Part shown: piece by piece, positions 1 to 8,054 of the stretch | Layout of the letters: each line of letters opens with the position of its first letter | How positions within the stretch are numbered: position 1 is the stretch's first letter | Source of the DNA: G963675935 sp963823895 | Lineage (GTDB): Bacteria > Planctomycetota > Planctomycetia > Pirellulales > Thermoguttaceae | Reading direction: 5' to 3' | Assembly (NCBI GenBank): GCA_963823895.1 | Contig: CAWGNG010000039.1 | Coordinates: forward strand, 1 to 64,000 | Length of the DNA: 64,000 bases | The notes under the pieces: model-generated | What the model was told of the DNA's origin: nothing | Seen by the model: only the letters and a program-made list of their open reading frames with translations | Database searches by the model: none | Position numbers and translations under genes: made by a program

Positions 1-703
1 CCCCAGCCGCCCGACCTTCCGATCGGCCACAGAAAATGGCCAGTCAGCCCTTTCGTCCTGGCATTTGTGCCCGGCACCATCCGTAAGCACGCCAACGGGT
101 CGCGACTGCCTTGCCGCGACACCGCCCAGGCTCGCACGTGGTTTTCACCACGCCCAACCCCGGCTTCTACTCAGGCCCCACTCCCAGACTTCAGCGTTTG
201 ACACGTACCCGACCAAGGGCACGCACCGGCGACCAAGCCGGCGGCTGAAGTCCTTCCTGCGTTAGTCATGCACTTCGCATCTTGAGTCACGTGGCTAGAG
301 GGTGTTATCCCTCGGGCTATTGGCCGTATGTGCAGGCTCCCGCCTGCCATAGTTTCAGCAAACCGGCTGAAGGCCGTATTTGCCATTTCACGGGTCAGAA
401 CACAGAAGCTACCCGTTACCCTTCGACCAACGCTTTTCGCCGCTGTACGGTCCAAATTGGGCTCCCAAACAGCGTTTTCGGCATCGTCTCTCAAGATACT
501 CACCGGCAAGCCCTTGCGGGCCTTTCATGGTTGAGCTATTCGCGGCCACTGGATTTTCCAGCGGTCCCCGAACCTGGTCAAGGTCCGGCTCCGGCTGTCG
601 CCAGCCTGAAGGCTCCCCACGCCGGCTCACGTTGCACGAACCTGTCATCACAGGCAGGCCCGAGCCCCGTGGGCGGATTTGCAGCCTCTTAGGGCTACGC
701 ACC
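1..703 (-). other. ORF-free structured region, possible 5' part of a group II intron
   Basis: No convincing protein is encoded here on either strand; the ORFs are short and mutually overlapping. Read on the minus strand, position 703 begins GTGCG followed by a short stem (TAGCC / GGCTGC) and CAAATCC, which resembles the 5' end of bacterial group II introns. Many GNRA-like loops and short helices follow down to the window edge. If this is an intron, its reverse transcriptase would lie to the left of the window. No maturase reading frame is visible, so this is an inference from motif shape only. An unrelated structured RNA or decayed DNA is possible. Confidence 0.3.
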
Positions 704-865
704 GACTTTGGTACATGACGTCCTCGACCACACGGTCGAGGTCTTTCCGCATCGCCCCCATTCCCGGAGCAACGCTATCGGATAGAACGTCGGGATTACT
801 CTGAACGACGGTCCTGGGATACAAAGCCAGAACCACGGTCAGGATTACGCCGACGAGCCTCCGTC

Positions 866-900
866 GAGCACGGACAAGCACGTCTCCGTGCATCCGGCTC
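866..900 (-). ncRNA. group II intron domain V-like hairpin
   Basis: On the minus strand this 35-nt stretch starts GAGCCGGATGC, a common start of group II intron domain V. It folds as GAGC/GCTC, CGGA/TCCG, a small bulge, and GCACG/CGTGC closed by a GAGA (GNRA) tetraloop. Size, tetraloop and asymmetric bulge match domain V, which holds the catalytic triad. It lies about 180 nt after a GTGCG (1085 to 1081) that could be an intron 5' end, so any intron here would be internally deleted. No reverse transcriptase is encoded nearby. Confidence 0.45.
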
Positions 901-1085
901 TACCGGCACAGCACTTGATGGTTGGTTACTCCATCCCCTTAGCTCGGTTGGTGGCCGAGTTTGCCGGGTGTGCTGCCCGATCAGAAGGCCGCAACGGCAC
1001 GTTGGCACCACTGACGACCGCAGAACATAGTCCTGCACTGAAGAGAATACCCGAGCCAGCCGCCTTAAGCACCCCTCACCCGCAC

Positions 1086-1224
1086 TTTTCTGAGCGAGAG
1101 CAAGACATGGACAGCCGTGCTTCTCGATAATCTCTGTCAGCTTCATCCCGCCTGACGGTCGGCAAGAGATCAGAGCGAGTTTCCATGTTTGCTGTCCCAA
1201 GTGTCTTGATTGTCTCTTTTCCAA
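1086..1224 (-). pseudogene. broken inverted copy of the GP88-like gene start
   Basis: Translated from the minus strand, this segment gives LEKRQSRHL... and, after a gap, LTEIIEKHGCP. The intact plus-strand gene at 1398 starts MEKRQTRHS... and contains PTEIIEKHGLP. The DNA is also similar (GGAAAAGAGACAA, ACAGAGAT.ATCGAGAA.CACGGC). The copy has TTG where the intact gene has ATG and has no ribosome binding site. Similarity stops near 1086, exactly before a GTGCG sequence, which fits interruption by an intron or rearrangement. The two gene starts are divergent and about 170 bp apart. Confidence 0.6.
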
Positions 1225-1397
1225 GCGACGCGAGCCCGGTTCGCCGCGGGCGGAAGCGGCCGGCAAGAGCGTGCCAGCGAAGCTGTCACTTGCCTTGCCT
1301 TCAGCCGCCAATGTTCCTGTTCGCGACGAACCCGAGGGCTCGTAGCGTTCCTCCTTTCGCTTCCAACAAGTTGGGCAAAAACCGAAAGGAGGAACTC

Positions 1398-2273
1398 ATG
1401 GAAAAGAGACAAACAAGACACTCAGAACCAAAACTCAAAATACTCCGCTCCGCTGATCCGAAGACCGCTTTCGGGCAGATGTCGCCAACAGAGATCATCG
1501 AGAAACACGGCCTTCCGAAGTTCTTACTCGGCTCCTCATTAAAGACGGAGAAGAGTCTAGGCATCGGCGTACTGGCCAAGGTTCTCTTTCTCACTCCAGG
1601 GGTCTTCTGTTCTCACGCTACGCAGGGTTGCTTGGAAGCGTGCCTGGGCCACTCCAGCGGCCGGATGCAGATGCCCACCCACGCACTAGCTCGTGACCGC
1701 CGAACCGCCCTCTACGTGGAGAAACGGCAACTCTTCCTACAAATACTGACCGTCGAATTGAGCCGCTTGGAAGAAGAGGCCCGACGACTTGGGCTTGTCC
1801 CCGCCGTAAGGCTCAACGGCTCCAGCGACATCCCGTGGGAACGGCTTCACCCGGACCTGTTCAAAGAGTTCCCGAACATCCAATTCTTCGACTACACGAA
1901 GGTTCCCGCTCGGATGGAACGATTCCTCAAAGACCCGACGTGGCCAAGGAACTACTATCTAACCTTCTCGGCTCAGCCCCATAATCACGACGCAGCACGC
2001 AATTTCCTAGACCAAGGGGGCACGGTAGCTGTAGTGTTCTGGCCCAAAGTTCCACAATCGCACTGGGGAAAGCCCGTCATTGATGGCGACAAACACGACG
2101 CCAGATTCCTTGACCAGGCCGGCACCATCGTCGGACTGAAGGCAAAAGGCCAGGCGAAGAACGACACAACCGGATTCACGGTAAGGCCCTCCGCAGAGAG
2201 CAAGGCCCCGGCAAAGTCAGGAAAGAAGCGGCAGCCGAAGAAAACGACAGCCACGATCGCCATCGCCGCGTAA
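1398..2273 (+). CDS. GP88-like plasmid/phage protein
   Basis: 291 residues, starting at the ATG just downstream of a strong AAAGGAGGA site. After a polar N-terminus the protein reads LLGSSLKTEKSLGIGVLAKVLFLTP, then a cysteine cluster CSHATQGCLEACLGHSSGR, then AVRLNGSSDIPWERL. This order (a K-S core, a CxxxxxxCxxxC cluster, an AR...F...L helix and an RLNGTSD-like motif) matches the GP88 family found on phages and plasmids. Its biochemical role is unknown to me. The C-terminus is Lys/Pro-rich. It lies near the replication gene of an integrated plasmid-like element, beside a broken inverted copy of its own 5' end. Family assignment is by motif recognition only. Confidence 0.6.
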   Translation: MEKRQTRHSEPKLKILRSADPKTAFGQMSPTEIIEKHGLPKFLLGSSLKTEKSLGIGVLAKVLFLTPGVFCSHATQGCLEACLGHSSGRMQMPTHALARDRRTALYVEKRQLFLQILTVELSRLEEEARRLGLVPAVRLNGSSDIPWERLHPDLFKEFPNIQFFDYTKVPARMERFLKDPTWPRNYYLTFSAQPHNHDAARNFLDQGGTVAVVFWPKVPQSHWGKPVIDGDKHDARFLDQAGTIVGLKAKGQAKNDTTGFTVRPSAESKAPAKSGKKRQPKKTTATIAIAA

Positions 2274-2324
2274 GCGGCCGTTGAAAACGCTTGCAAGTCG
2301 AAAATACTGGCTTAGGCAATCCGG

Positions 2325-3776
2325 CTAGGCCGCCCGCTGTTCCAGTAAACGTTCAACATGCTGTCGAACGATTACCTGCCGGTAATCGGCGGCGACCGCC
2401 TCTTTTCCCAATGCAATAGACCGGCGAAGCCCGTTTGCCGGAAGACCCCGAGCCTTCGCAACGGCGGTACATTCCAACTTGATTCGCTCCTCTACCGAGA
2501 GTGCCGCGAGATACTCGTCAATTCGGCGGTCGGACTCACTTAGGCGTATTTCCTTGGCCCGTCGTTGCACTCTATCGCGGGCAATATCCTTGACGACAAC
2601 CGCCGACTCGGATGATGACTGGCACGCCTTTACCAGAAGGCCAACAGGCGTGACGTAGTCCTCGCGAATTGACTTGACCAAGTAGCCCGGTGGATTTCGA
2701 GATACACGGCGATCGCCGGCCCGCCGCAACGCATCGAACACCGCCAGTTTCGCATTGATAACATCGGCGGGATGCTCACGGACCAAACGAACGGCGGACG
2801 TTGCCGTCACGCCCCGATCGATCAGCCGATTCTCCAGGTCAGACCACTGAGCCATCGGCCGCATCGGCTCTTGTGCCTTCGGAGCACGGACAAATACAAC
2901 TTCCCACTCGCCGCGTCGCAACTGGCGAAACCGCTCCTTTGGCGGAAGCCGTGTGAGGAAGCCGGCCTGCTCCAATTCCGCAATCGCCGGATTTAAGCGT
3001 CGCTTCAATTGGGCCGTATCGTACCGCCGACTCAGGCCGATATGCTCACGAGCAAATTGGACAAGGCGAAATCGCCACTTATGGCGGCGATAAAACCGCT
3101 TGTCCAAGAAGCGATAGATCCGCTTGGAGACTGCCGACTTGAGCGTGTGATGGAACTCCAAATCGAGTTTCTTGAGATACCCCGCCTGAAAACTACGATA
3201 AATGACCTCATTCCAGACAAACGACAACAGCGGCTTGCCCTCGTCGTCCTTCGCCGAGCGTCCGCCGCGTTTGCCGCGGTGGTACAGCAGCAAGTTGTCG
3301 AGCAGATGGAAATGGGCGTCCACCCATTTCTTGCGGCACTTGTCCCACCAAGCGTTTTCGTAGTAGAGCGTCACCCCGAGCCAGCGTTTCAGCGATTCTT
3401 CCAGCCGTGCATAGCTCTTGCCCTCTTCCCGCCAGCCCAGCAGATGAACCAACTGGTAGCGGCTGAATTGCACTTGCCGGCTGGTGAAATCATCGGCCTT
3501 GCTCAGTTGCACCAGACCCAAGATCACTTCATCGTCCAACGCGGTCGGCAGTCCGCACTTGTCGGCAGCGGAAATCGTCAGCCGCCGGGTTACATGCTGC
3601 CGCTGGCCTTTGTCATAGATGCAATCCTCAAAAACAAGCGTCTTGCAGCCTTGTGGTACGCGGTCGGCCAAGGTGGTCAACGGGAACTCCGCCAGATTCA
3701 TTTCGTCTTTGCCCATCCCAATCAGATGAGCTTCCGGGCCGGAAGTTTCATTCGAGCCGGTGTTTTCTTCCTCCAT
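2325..3776 (-). CDS. repA: plasmid replication initiator, RepA/RPA type
   Basis: 483 residues. Residues ~28-300 resemble the replication initiator protein A family of plasmids: LAEFPLTTLADRVPQGCKTLVFED, then RRLTISAADKCGLPTALDDEVILGLVQLSK, then FSRYQLVHLLGWREEGKSYARLEESLKRWLGVTLYYENAWWD, a typical winged-helix initiator segment. Such proteins bind iterons at the origin and open the DNA. The start ATG follows a GGGGA stretch. Direct repeats at 3911-3995 lie between this gene and the divergent parA, where an origin would be expected. The C-terminal ~170 residues are basic and less conserved. Its presence in a chromosome-integrated segment suggests the element replicates, or once replicated, on its own. 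Confidence 0.8.
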   Translation of the reverse strand: MEEENTGSNETSGPEAHLIGMGKDEMNLAEFPLTTLADRVPQGCKTLVFEDCIYDKGQRQHVTRRLTISAADKCGLPTALDDEVILGLVQLSKADDFTSRQVQFSRYQLVHLLGWREEGKSYARLEESLKRWLGVTLYYENAWWDKCRKKWVDAHFHLLDNLLLYHRGKRGGRSAKDDEGKPLLSFVWNEVIYRSFQAGYLKKLDLEFHHTLKSAVSKRIYRFLDKRFYRRHKWRFRLVQFAREHIGLSRRYDTAQLKRRLNPAIAELEQAGFLTRLPPKERFRQLRRGEWEVVFVRAPKAQEPMRPMAQWSDLENRLIDRGVTATSAVRLVREHPADVINAKLAVFDALRRAGDRRVSRNPPGYLVKSIREDYVTPVGLLVKACQSSSESAVVVKDIARDRVQRRAKEIRLSESDRRIDEYLAALSVEERIKLECTAVAKARGLPANGLRRSIALGKEAVAADYRQVIVRQHVERLLEQRAA

Positions 3777-3910
3777 TTCCCCTCTGTCTGCAAAGGCAAC
3801 AACACCACGCCGCTCCGTTGTTGCAGTTTGTAATCAGTTTAATAGCAAGAAGTTCAGCCGCCGACAATCGAGTAATTTCGCGTCCCTTACGCCGGACGAT
3901 CCTGTCCCAA

Positions 3911-3995
3911 GTCCCGGTACAGAACCCCGAATCCTGCCTCGGTTCCCGGTAGAACCTGCCCCAATTCCCGGTGATTCCCTGCTTCGATTCCCGGT
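3911..3995. repeat. iteron-like direct repeats upstream of repA
   Basis: Four direct copies of the core TCCCGGT lie at 3912, 3944, 3966 and 3989. Three of them have the longer form TTCCCGGT. The last three are spaced 22 and 23 bp apart, about two helical turns, and a weaker GATTGCCGG follows at about 4032. Spacing and position just upstream of an RPA-type initiator gene fit iterons of a plasmid origin, or operator sites for RepA. No AT-rich unwinding stretch is obvious, so the origin call is an inference. Confidence 0.5.
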
Positions 3996-4066
3996 AGCGG
4001 ACACGCTGCATTTTCGGCAAACGGCTGTTTCGATTGCCGGAAACGCCCACAATGCTGGAATGCCAG

Positions 4067-4080
4067 AAATGCCGGCATTT
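4067..4080. promoter_or_regulatory. palindrome before parA, candidate operator or parS site
   Basis: AAATGCCGGCATTT is a perfect 14-bp palindrome. It is flanked by related half-sites (AATGCTGGAATGCCAG at about 4051 and GGCGATGCCATAATGCC at about 4082). The cluster ends about 55 bp before the parA ribosome binding site. Partition operons are often autoregulated by the centromere-binding protein at such repeats, so this may be the ParA/ParB operator or the centromere site. Function is inferred. Confidence 0.4.
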
Positions 4081-4156
4081 CGGCGATGCCATAATGCCCG
4101 AAAAATGGTGCTTGGCAGAACGGCATACCCGTGTTACGCAGCGTGAAGGAGGAATT

Positions 4157-4891
4157 ATGAAAATCGTTGCCGTAGCCAACCAGAAGGGCGGAACCGCCAA
4201 GACTACCACGACGGCAGCACTGGCCGTTGTACTGAGTCGCGGCGGCACGCCCGTTCACATGATCGACATGGACCCACAGGCAAGCCTCACGCGGGCTTTC
4301 GGTGCGCGCGATGATGCCGATGGTCTTTACAATGCCTTGGCCAGTCGGGCGGGTTTGCCACTTCAGACGGTATCGCGGAACCTTAGCCTGACGCCGGCCA
4401 CGATCGAGCTTGGCCGTGCCGAGACCGAGCTTCTGGCCGAGCCGGGGCGGGAGTTTTTCCTGAAAACCTGCCTACAAAGGACGCCGTTGCCTGAGAATGC
4501 GGTGGTCTTTCTCGATTGTCCGCCATCGCTGGGAATCTTGGCCGTCAACTGTCTGGCCAGTGCCGGGGGCATGATTGCCGTTGTTCAGCCCGGCGGCTTT
4601 GAATTACACGCCCTGATTCACCTGCACATGACGGTTCAGGCAATCCAGGAGCGGGTCAACCCCGACCTGCACATTTTAGGCGTAGTGGTGACCAACGCCC
4701 ATAGGCGACGAAAAATCACTGAACAGGTCCGCTTGGAAGCAAGCCGCCTTTATCCGCTCTTGGGCACCGTTCGCAGCGATTCCCGGCTTTTGTACGCGAC
4801 CACTGCTGGCTTGATCCAGAGGCTCACTTCATCCAAGGCGATGAACGATTATGCTGACGTGCTTGCCCAGTTGGGTGGAGTGCTGCCATGA
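4157..4891 (+). CDS. parA: ParA-type partition ATPase
   Basis: 244 residues. MKIVAVANQKGGTAKTTT carries the deviant Walker A motif (KGGTAKTT) of ParA/MinD ATPases. Walker A' DMDPQASLT follows at ~34-42 and Walker B VVFLDCPPSLG at ~115. It would segregate the plasmid by ATP-dependent nucleoid binding. The start is set by a strong GGAGGA 4 nt upstream of the ATG; longer in-frame starts upstream have no such site and would cross the palindromes. There is no N-terminal helix-turn-helix, so it is the short (type Ib-like) form, which usually works with a small ribbon-helix-helix partner. The next gene overlaps the stop by 4 bp (ATGA). Confidence 0.9.
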   Translation: MKIVAVANQKGGTAKTTTTAALAVVLSRGGTPVHMIDMDPQASLTRAFGARDDADGLYNALASRAGLPLQTVSRNLSLTPATIELGRAETELLAEPGREFFLKTCLQRTPLPENAVVFLDCPPSLGILAVNCLASAGGMIAVVQPGGFELHALIHLHMTVQAIQERVNPDLHILGVVVTNAHRRRKITEQVRLEASRLYPLLGTVRSDSRLLYATTAGLIQRLTSSKAMNDYADVLAQLGGVLP

Positions 4892-5250
4892 CCAAACAAG
4901 CGGGCGGCATACGGGGCGTTCTTGACGGAATCTTGTCGCAGGAGAAGCAGCAGCCTAGCCCCCTTCCGGCATCGCCGACCGCCATCGCTCAATTTGCGGT
5001 GGCTGTCGGCCAGACAGCCGACAAATCCGACCTGCCCCGCCCGCAGGGATCGCGTCGCGGCCGGCCGTTGGGCAAGGCCGCATCGCCCGGCGTGCCCAAG
5101 GAGAAAGTCACACTTTGGCTCCATAGCCCGTTGGCCGCATCCTACCGCGATTGGTCATGGGAAGTCCGCAGCCAATTCAGCCACTTGGTCGAGAAGGCCC
5201 TGACGGATTACTACCAGCGGCACCGAAGTCCAGGATCCGTCACGCAATAG
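4888..5250 (+). CDS. small centromere-binding partition protein, probable ribbon-helix-helix
   Basis: 120 residues, starting within the parA stop (ATGA overlap), so the two are translationally coupled. The N-terminal half is low-complexity and basic (RPQGSRRGRPLGKAA), like the flexible arms of ParG-type proteins. The C-terminal half, EKVTLWLHSPLAASYRDWSWEVRSQFSHLVEKALTDYY, has a strand-helix-helix pattern that fits a ribbon-helix-helix fold. By position and size it is the DNA-binding partner of the short ParA. It is not a classical ParB, as no CTPase/HTH domain is present. Confidence 0.6.
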   Translation: MTKQAGGIRGVLDGILSQEKQQPSPLPASPTAIAQFAVAVGQTADKSDLPRPQGSRRGRPLGKAASPGVPKEKVTLWLHSPLAASYRDWSWEVRSQFSHLVEKALTDYYQRHRSPGSVTQ

Positions 5251-5309
5251 GCAACGGCAGCAGCCGGTGCCGCCATAACGAAGATAAACGTCAACCAATG
5301 GAGGCTATT

Positions 5310-5576
5310 ATGTCCGAAAACACCACGAAACCCGTCTACAAGCTCCGCTACGGCAACGTCTCAGCGGCCGTCTGGCTGCGAAACACCGCGTCGGCCGGCT
5401 ATTTCTACGATTCGACCTTTTGCCGTGCCTACAAGGATGGCGACGTTTGGGGCGAATCAGGCTCTTTCGAGGACCGAGATCTACCTAATTTGGCCAAAGC
5501 CGCTGCGGACGTTCATAGTTGGATCTACCAGCAGAAGGCCAAAGCGGTAACGGTCAATGGCACCGCATCGGCGTAG
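5310..5576 (+). CDS. small protein of unknown function of the integrated element
   Basis: 88 residues. GGAGG lies 5 nt before this ATG; an in-frame ATG 12 nt upstream overlaps that site and is less likely. The protein reads KLRYGNVSAAVWLRNTASAGYFYDSTFCRAYKDGDVWGESGSFEDRDLPNLAKAAADVHSWIYQQK. It has no signal peptide or membrane segment. The strand-rich first half followed by a helix (LAKAAADVHSWIYQQ) resembles small conserved proteins carried by plasmids and integrative elements, often described only as hypothetical. It sits 59 bp after the partition pair and may share their transcript. No function is assigned. Confidence 0.6.
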   Translation: MSENTTKPVYKLRYGNVSAAVWLRNTASAGYFYDSTFCRAYKDGDVWGESGSFEDRDLPNLAKAAADVHSWIYQQKAKAVTVNGTASA

Positions 5577-6478
5577 CAGGGAACCGGCGGCCACCGTGCC
5601 GCGACCGGCCGGACCGGCGGCCGTATCAACGCACCGTAAAACAGTGTCACAAAATCTTTGCGTAGCGATCATGGCCGTGCTACCATCGGCCATGCTTGCG
5701 ACGATTGCCAAAAACAACACCCTGGCGGTTTATGTCGAATCGCAGACCGCCACGCAGCCTCACGCCGGCCAAACGTATGTCGCTATTTCAGCGGCATCCG
5801 CACGAGACCCGCCGCTCACCTTTAACATCTCCCAAGCGGCGGTGCCATTGGATAACGTCCCGTGGCTTGTCACCGTGCCATCTCAAAGCTCTGGCCCTTA
5901 ACGAACGCAAACGATCTTCCGATTCAGTAGTTGCGTGAGATGCCCGCGAAGCGGAATACATGTTTACCCGCAACGACGTCTACTTCAATAGTTGCGTGAG
6001 ATGCACACGAAGCGGAATACATGTTCACCCGCAACGACGTTCACTTCAAACCGATGAGCGATTCAACGAGTGACTGAGGGAGGCAACCAACCATGGAACA
6101 TAAGCCTCATCACGATAGTGCAACGCAACTCCCTTTCCCTCATGGATTTGCGAGACAATCTCCGTGTTTTTCGGAACACAGCCTCTATGAAACAATTGAA
6201 CAAAGTGCGAGTTTCTTGCCTGTTTTCCAGTCTTCTTACAGGGAAGAAACGCTTCTTTTTTATATAATACAAGAGAGCCCTTTGTTGACACAGTTTCTTC
6301 GGCCGATTGACCATTTTGTGTGTGGTCGCGGAGTTACGCTGAGTCAGCGGCAAGACACGCTGCCATGACATAACTGAACACATTTGCCGTTGCCGTTTCG
6401 GTCAACACCGTCGTTCGCGAAGCCCGTTTTCCAGTTGCTCCGGCTAGCACTATCATCGCACATGCTTGTCACGAGAAA
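5577..6478. other. 900-bp region without a supported gene
   Basis: Several short overlapping ORFs occur on both strands, but none has a ribosome binding site or recognisable sequence. Codon use and base composition look non-coding, and 6060-6310 is AT-richer than its neighbours. The only structure seen is the two-copy 61-bp tandem repeat at 5928-6049. The stretch could hold a small RNA or the recombination-directionality control region of the element. Confidence 0.5.
5928..6049. repeat. two-copy 61-bp tandem repeat
   Basis: The unit starts TAGTTGCGTGAGATGC and contains GAAGCGGAATACATGTT and ACCCGCAACGACGT. It occurs at 5928-5988 and 5989-6049 with only a few differences. Inside each unit TTGCGTGA and TCACCCGCAA (TTACCCGCAA in copy one) form an imperfect inverted repeat around about 30 bp. 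This could be a protein-binding array, such as integrase or excisionase arm sites, or an incompatibility locus. Confidence 0.6.
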
Positions 6479-6820
6479 ATGCCACGCCCGAAGACCCAAT
6501 GCGAAGCCCTGACAATTGGCCAGTTGGCCAAACGCTGGGGTATTGGCAGGGATCATGCCCGCGGCCTCGTGGACCACAACGCGATCCGCGGAGCGTTCAC
6601 GATTCCGTCGGCCGGGCGTTACGGGCAAGCAGTTAGGATACCGCTTGCGTCAGTGCTTCTTGCGGAACAGGAGTGGACGAATTCGCCGGAAGACCATCAG
6701 TCTTCAAGACGCCCGCAGCGGCGTCAGCGGAATGGCCATTGCCCGAAGCTGAAACATTTTCCCGAACTCCGGGGTGAGCCTCAAGACGACACCGAATGTC
6801 CCGAAGACGAGCAACACTAG
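6479..6820 (+). CDS. excisionase-like helix-turn-helix protein
   Basis: 113 residues. Residues 9-45 (ALTIGQLAKRWGIGRDHARGLVDHNAIRGAF) form a winged helix-turn-helix of the MerR/excisionase type, followed by AVRIPLASVLLAEQEW, the usual recognition wing and trailing strand. It is next to, and convergent with, the integrase. Its last ~190 bp overlap the integrase 3' end on the other strand, so the C-terminal ~60 residues (PQRRQRNGHCPKLKHF...) may be only lightly constrained. The likely role is to steer the integrase toward excision. The ribosome binding site is weak. Confidence 0.6.
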   Translation: MPRPKTQCEALTIGQLAKRWGIGRDHARGLVDHNAIRGAFTIPSAGRYGQAVRIPLASVLLAEQEWTNSPEDHQSSRRPQRRQRNGHCPKLKHFPELRGEPQDDTECPEDEQH

Positions 6821-7895
6821 CCTTGTAATACCTTTGAGTCATCCGAACTTCCGTATGCCCCATCAACGCCGCCAACTCGATATCCGAGACTTTTCCCACA
6901 CTCTCCGTGCCGAAGGCAATCCGGAGGTTGTACAGAACGACTTTTTCGCCGCCCTTGATACCGAGATTGGCCCGCTCCCGCAAACGTGCCATCTTCTTGA
7001 CGAGGCAATCTTTGGAATAGGGAAAGCCGAGCTTGTTCAGGAACACGTAGTCGGAACCCGCATGTGGTTTTCTAGCCAACCAGCGACACATTCTCAGCAC
7101 GGTGGCGGGCAACGGAATCATTCGGGGCATTGGCTCGCGTTGTCGCGTAATCGTCTTGTGGTCGGGAATGATCCACATCCCTTCGTCCAAATCCACCCAA
7201 TCCCAAATAAGGCCACTCAGTTCGCCGGGACGACACCCGGTCAAACGCAGAGCAATCAAGAATCGCCGGAAGTTGCGGTCGCTGTGACGCAAAAGCGAAC
7301 CGAATTCCGTCCGCGTCATGACGCGGTTTCTGATGAGGGCCGCCGGCTTGGTGTACTTCGGGACCGGACTGCTGTCGATCCTTCCCGTTCTGACTGCCCA
7401 ATTCAGTACGCCTTGCACTGTCGCGATCGTGTTCTTGATTGTGGTGGGACTGTAGCCGCCCTTCTTCAACCCGCTGCGGCCCTTCTTCAAACCGACACCG
7501 CTCTCTTTCGACCCTTCCCCGCCTTTTTTCAACGCGATCTCGATCTCTTCCAAATGACCAGCCGTCAATTGGTTGACCCGGATGGTCGGCCCAAGAATCG
7601 TCAACGCCCGAAGAATGGCAAAACGAAAGTTGTGGTACGTCGCGGGCTTCTTTTGGACCTGAATGATGTCCAGGTACTTGTCAGCCAATTCCGAGAATGG
7701 AGCATCCCACCACTCCCGATTATCGACGAGGCCCTTTTTGGCCTGGACTTGAAGAGCTTTGAGCTTGCGGCAGGCGGCCTTGTAGTCCCTGTCGAGCTTC
7801 CTTCGCTTGCCGCCGACGGTAGCACACCACCAGGCAGAGGCCCCGTGCAGCCAGGGCTTTTCAGAGATTCTGATTTTCGAATTGCGAGCCATCAT
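6633..7895 (-). CDS. tyrosine recombinase / site-specific integrase
   Basis: 420 residues. The N-terminal ~170 residues are basic with a SAM-like core-binding region (WWDAPFSELADKYLDIIQVQKKPATYHNFRFAI). The catalytic domain has RLTGCRPGELSGLIWDWVDLD (first Arg), a Lys in the IIPDHKTI hairpin, LYNLRIAFGTE (second Arg; the His of the usual HxLRHTF box is replaced by Tyr), LMGHTEVRMTQRYYKA (His and nucleophile Tyr). A low-complexity Gly/Lys stretch (EGSKESGVGLKKGRSGLKKGG) lies between domains. It lies 160 bp from the 3' end of tRNA-Pro and in the same orientation, as is typical for integrases that use a tRNA gene as attachment site. Confidence 0.88.
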   Translation of the reverse strand: MMARNSKIRISEKPWLHGASAWWCATVGGKRRKLDRDYKAACRKLKALQVQAKKGLVDNREWWDAPFSELADKYLDIIQVQKKPATYHNFRFAILRALTILGPTIRVNQLTAGHLEEIEIALKKGGEGSKESGVGLKKGRSGLKKGGYSPTTIKNTIATVQGVLNWAVRTGRIDSSPVPKYTKPAALIRNRVMTRTEFGSLLRHSDRNFRRFLIALRLTGCRPGELSGLIWDWVDLDEGMWIIPDHKTITRQREPMPRMIPLPATVLRMCRWLARKPHAGSDYVFLNKLGFPYSKDCLVKKMARLRERANLGIKGGEKVVLYNLRIAFGTESVGKVSDIELAALMGHTEVRMTQRYYKASVARLRDIRCRLEAHPGVRENVSASGNGHSADAAAGVLKTDGLPANSSTPVPQEALTQAVS

Positions 7896-7942
7896 GGGTC
7901 TCCTGTGAAAGTTGGTGAACAGTCACAAAAAACCCAAGTGAG

Positions 7943-7992
7943 CCGACCCGTGGGACCGTTCTCGGTGTCCCAACCGGTGTCCTACGGGTCGG
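7943..7992. promoter_or_regulatory. inverted repeat between integrase and tRNA-Pro, candidate att arm or operator
   Basis: CCGACCCGT (7943-7951) and ACGGGTCGG (7984-7992) form a 9-bp perfect inverted repeat with GGGAC/GTCCC nested inside. It lies directly upstream of the integrase start, between it and the tRNA 3' end. It could be an integrase arm-binding site or the operator of the integrase promoter. The attachment core itself, probably within the tRNA 3' half, has no second copy in this window, so the far end of the element lies left of position 1. Confidence 0.4.
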
Positions 7993-8054
7993 CCGCTATT
8001 GATTACCTTTCCAGTATAGAGCAACAAGTCCTTTACTGTCAAGGGTTTAGCAAG

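Noticed and set aside
1..1100. Ribosomal RNA gene
   Set aside because: The region looks structured, but I found no conserved 16S or 23S blocks in either strand.
3009..3833. 274-residue plus-strand ORF opposite repA
   Set aside because: Antisense shadow of a strongly supported RepA frame, with no ribosome binding site or domain.
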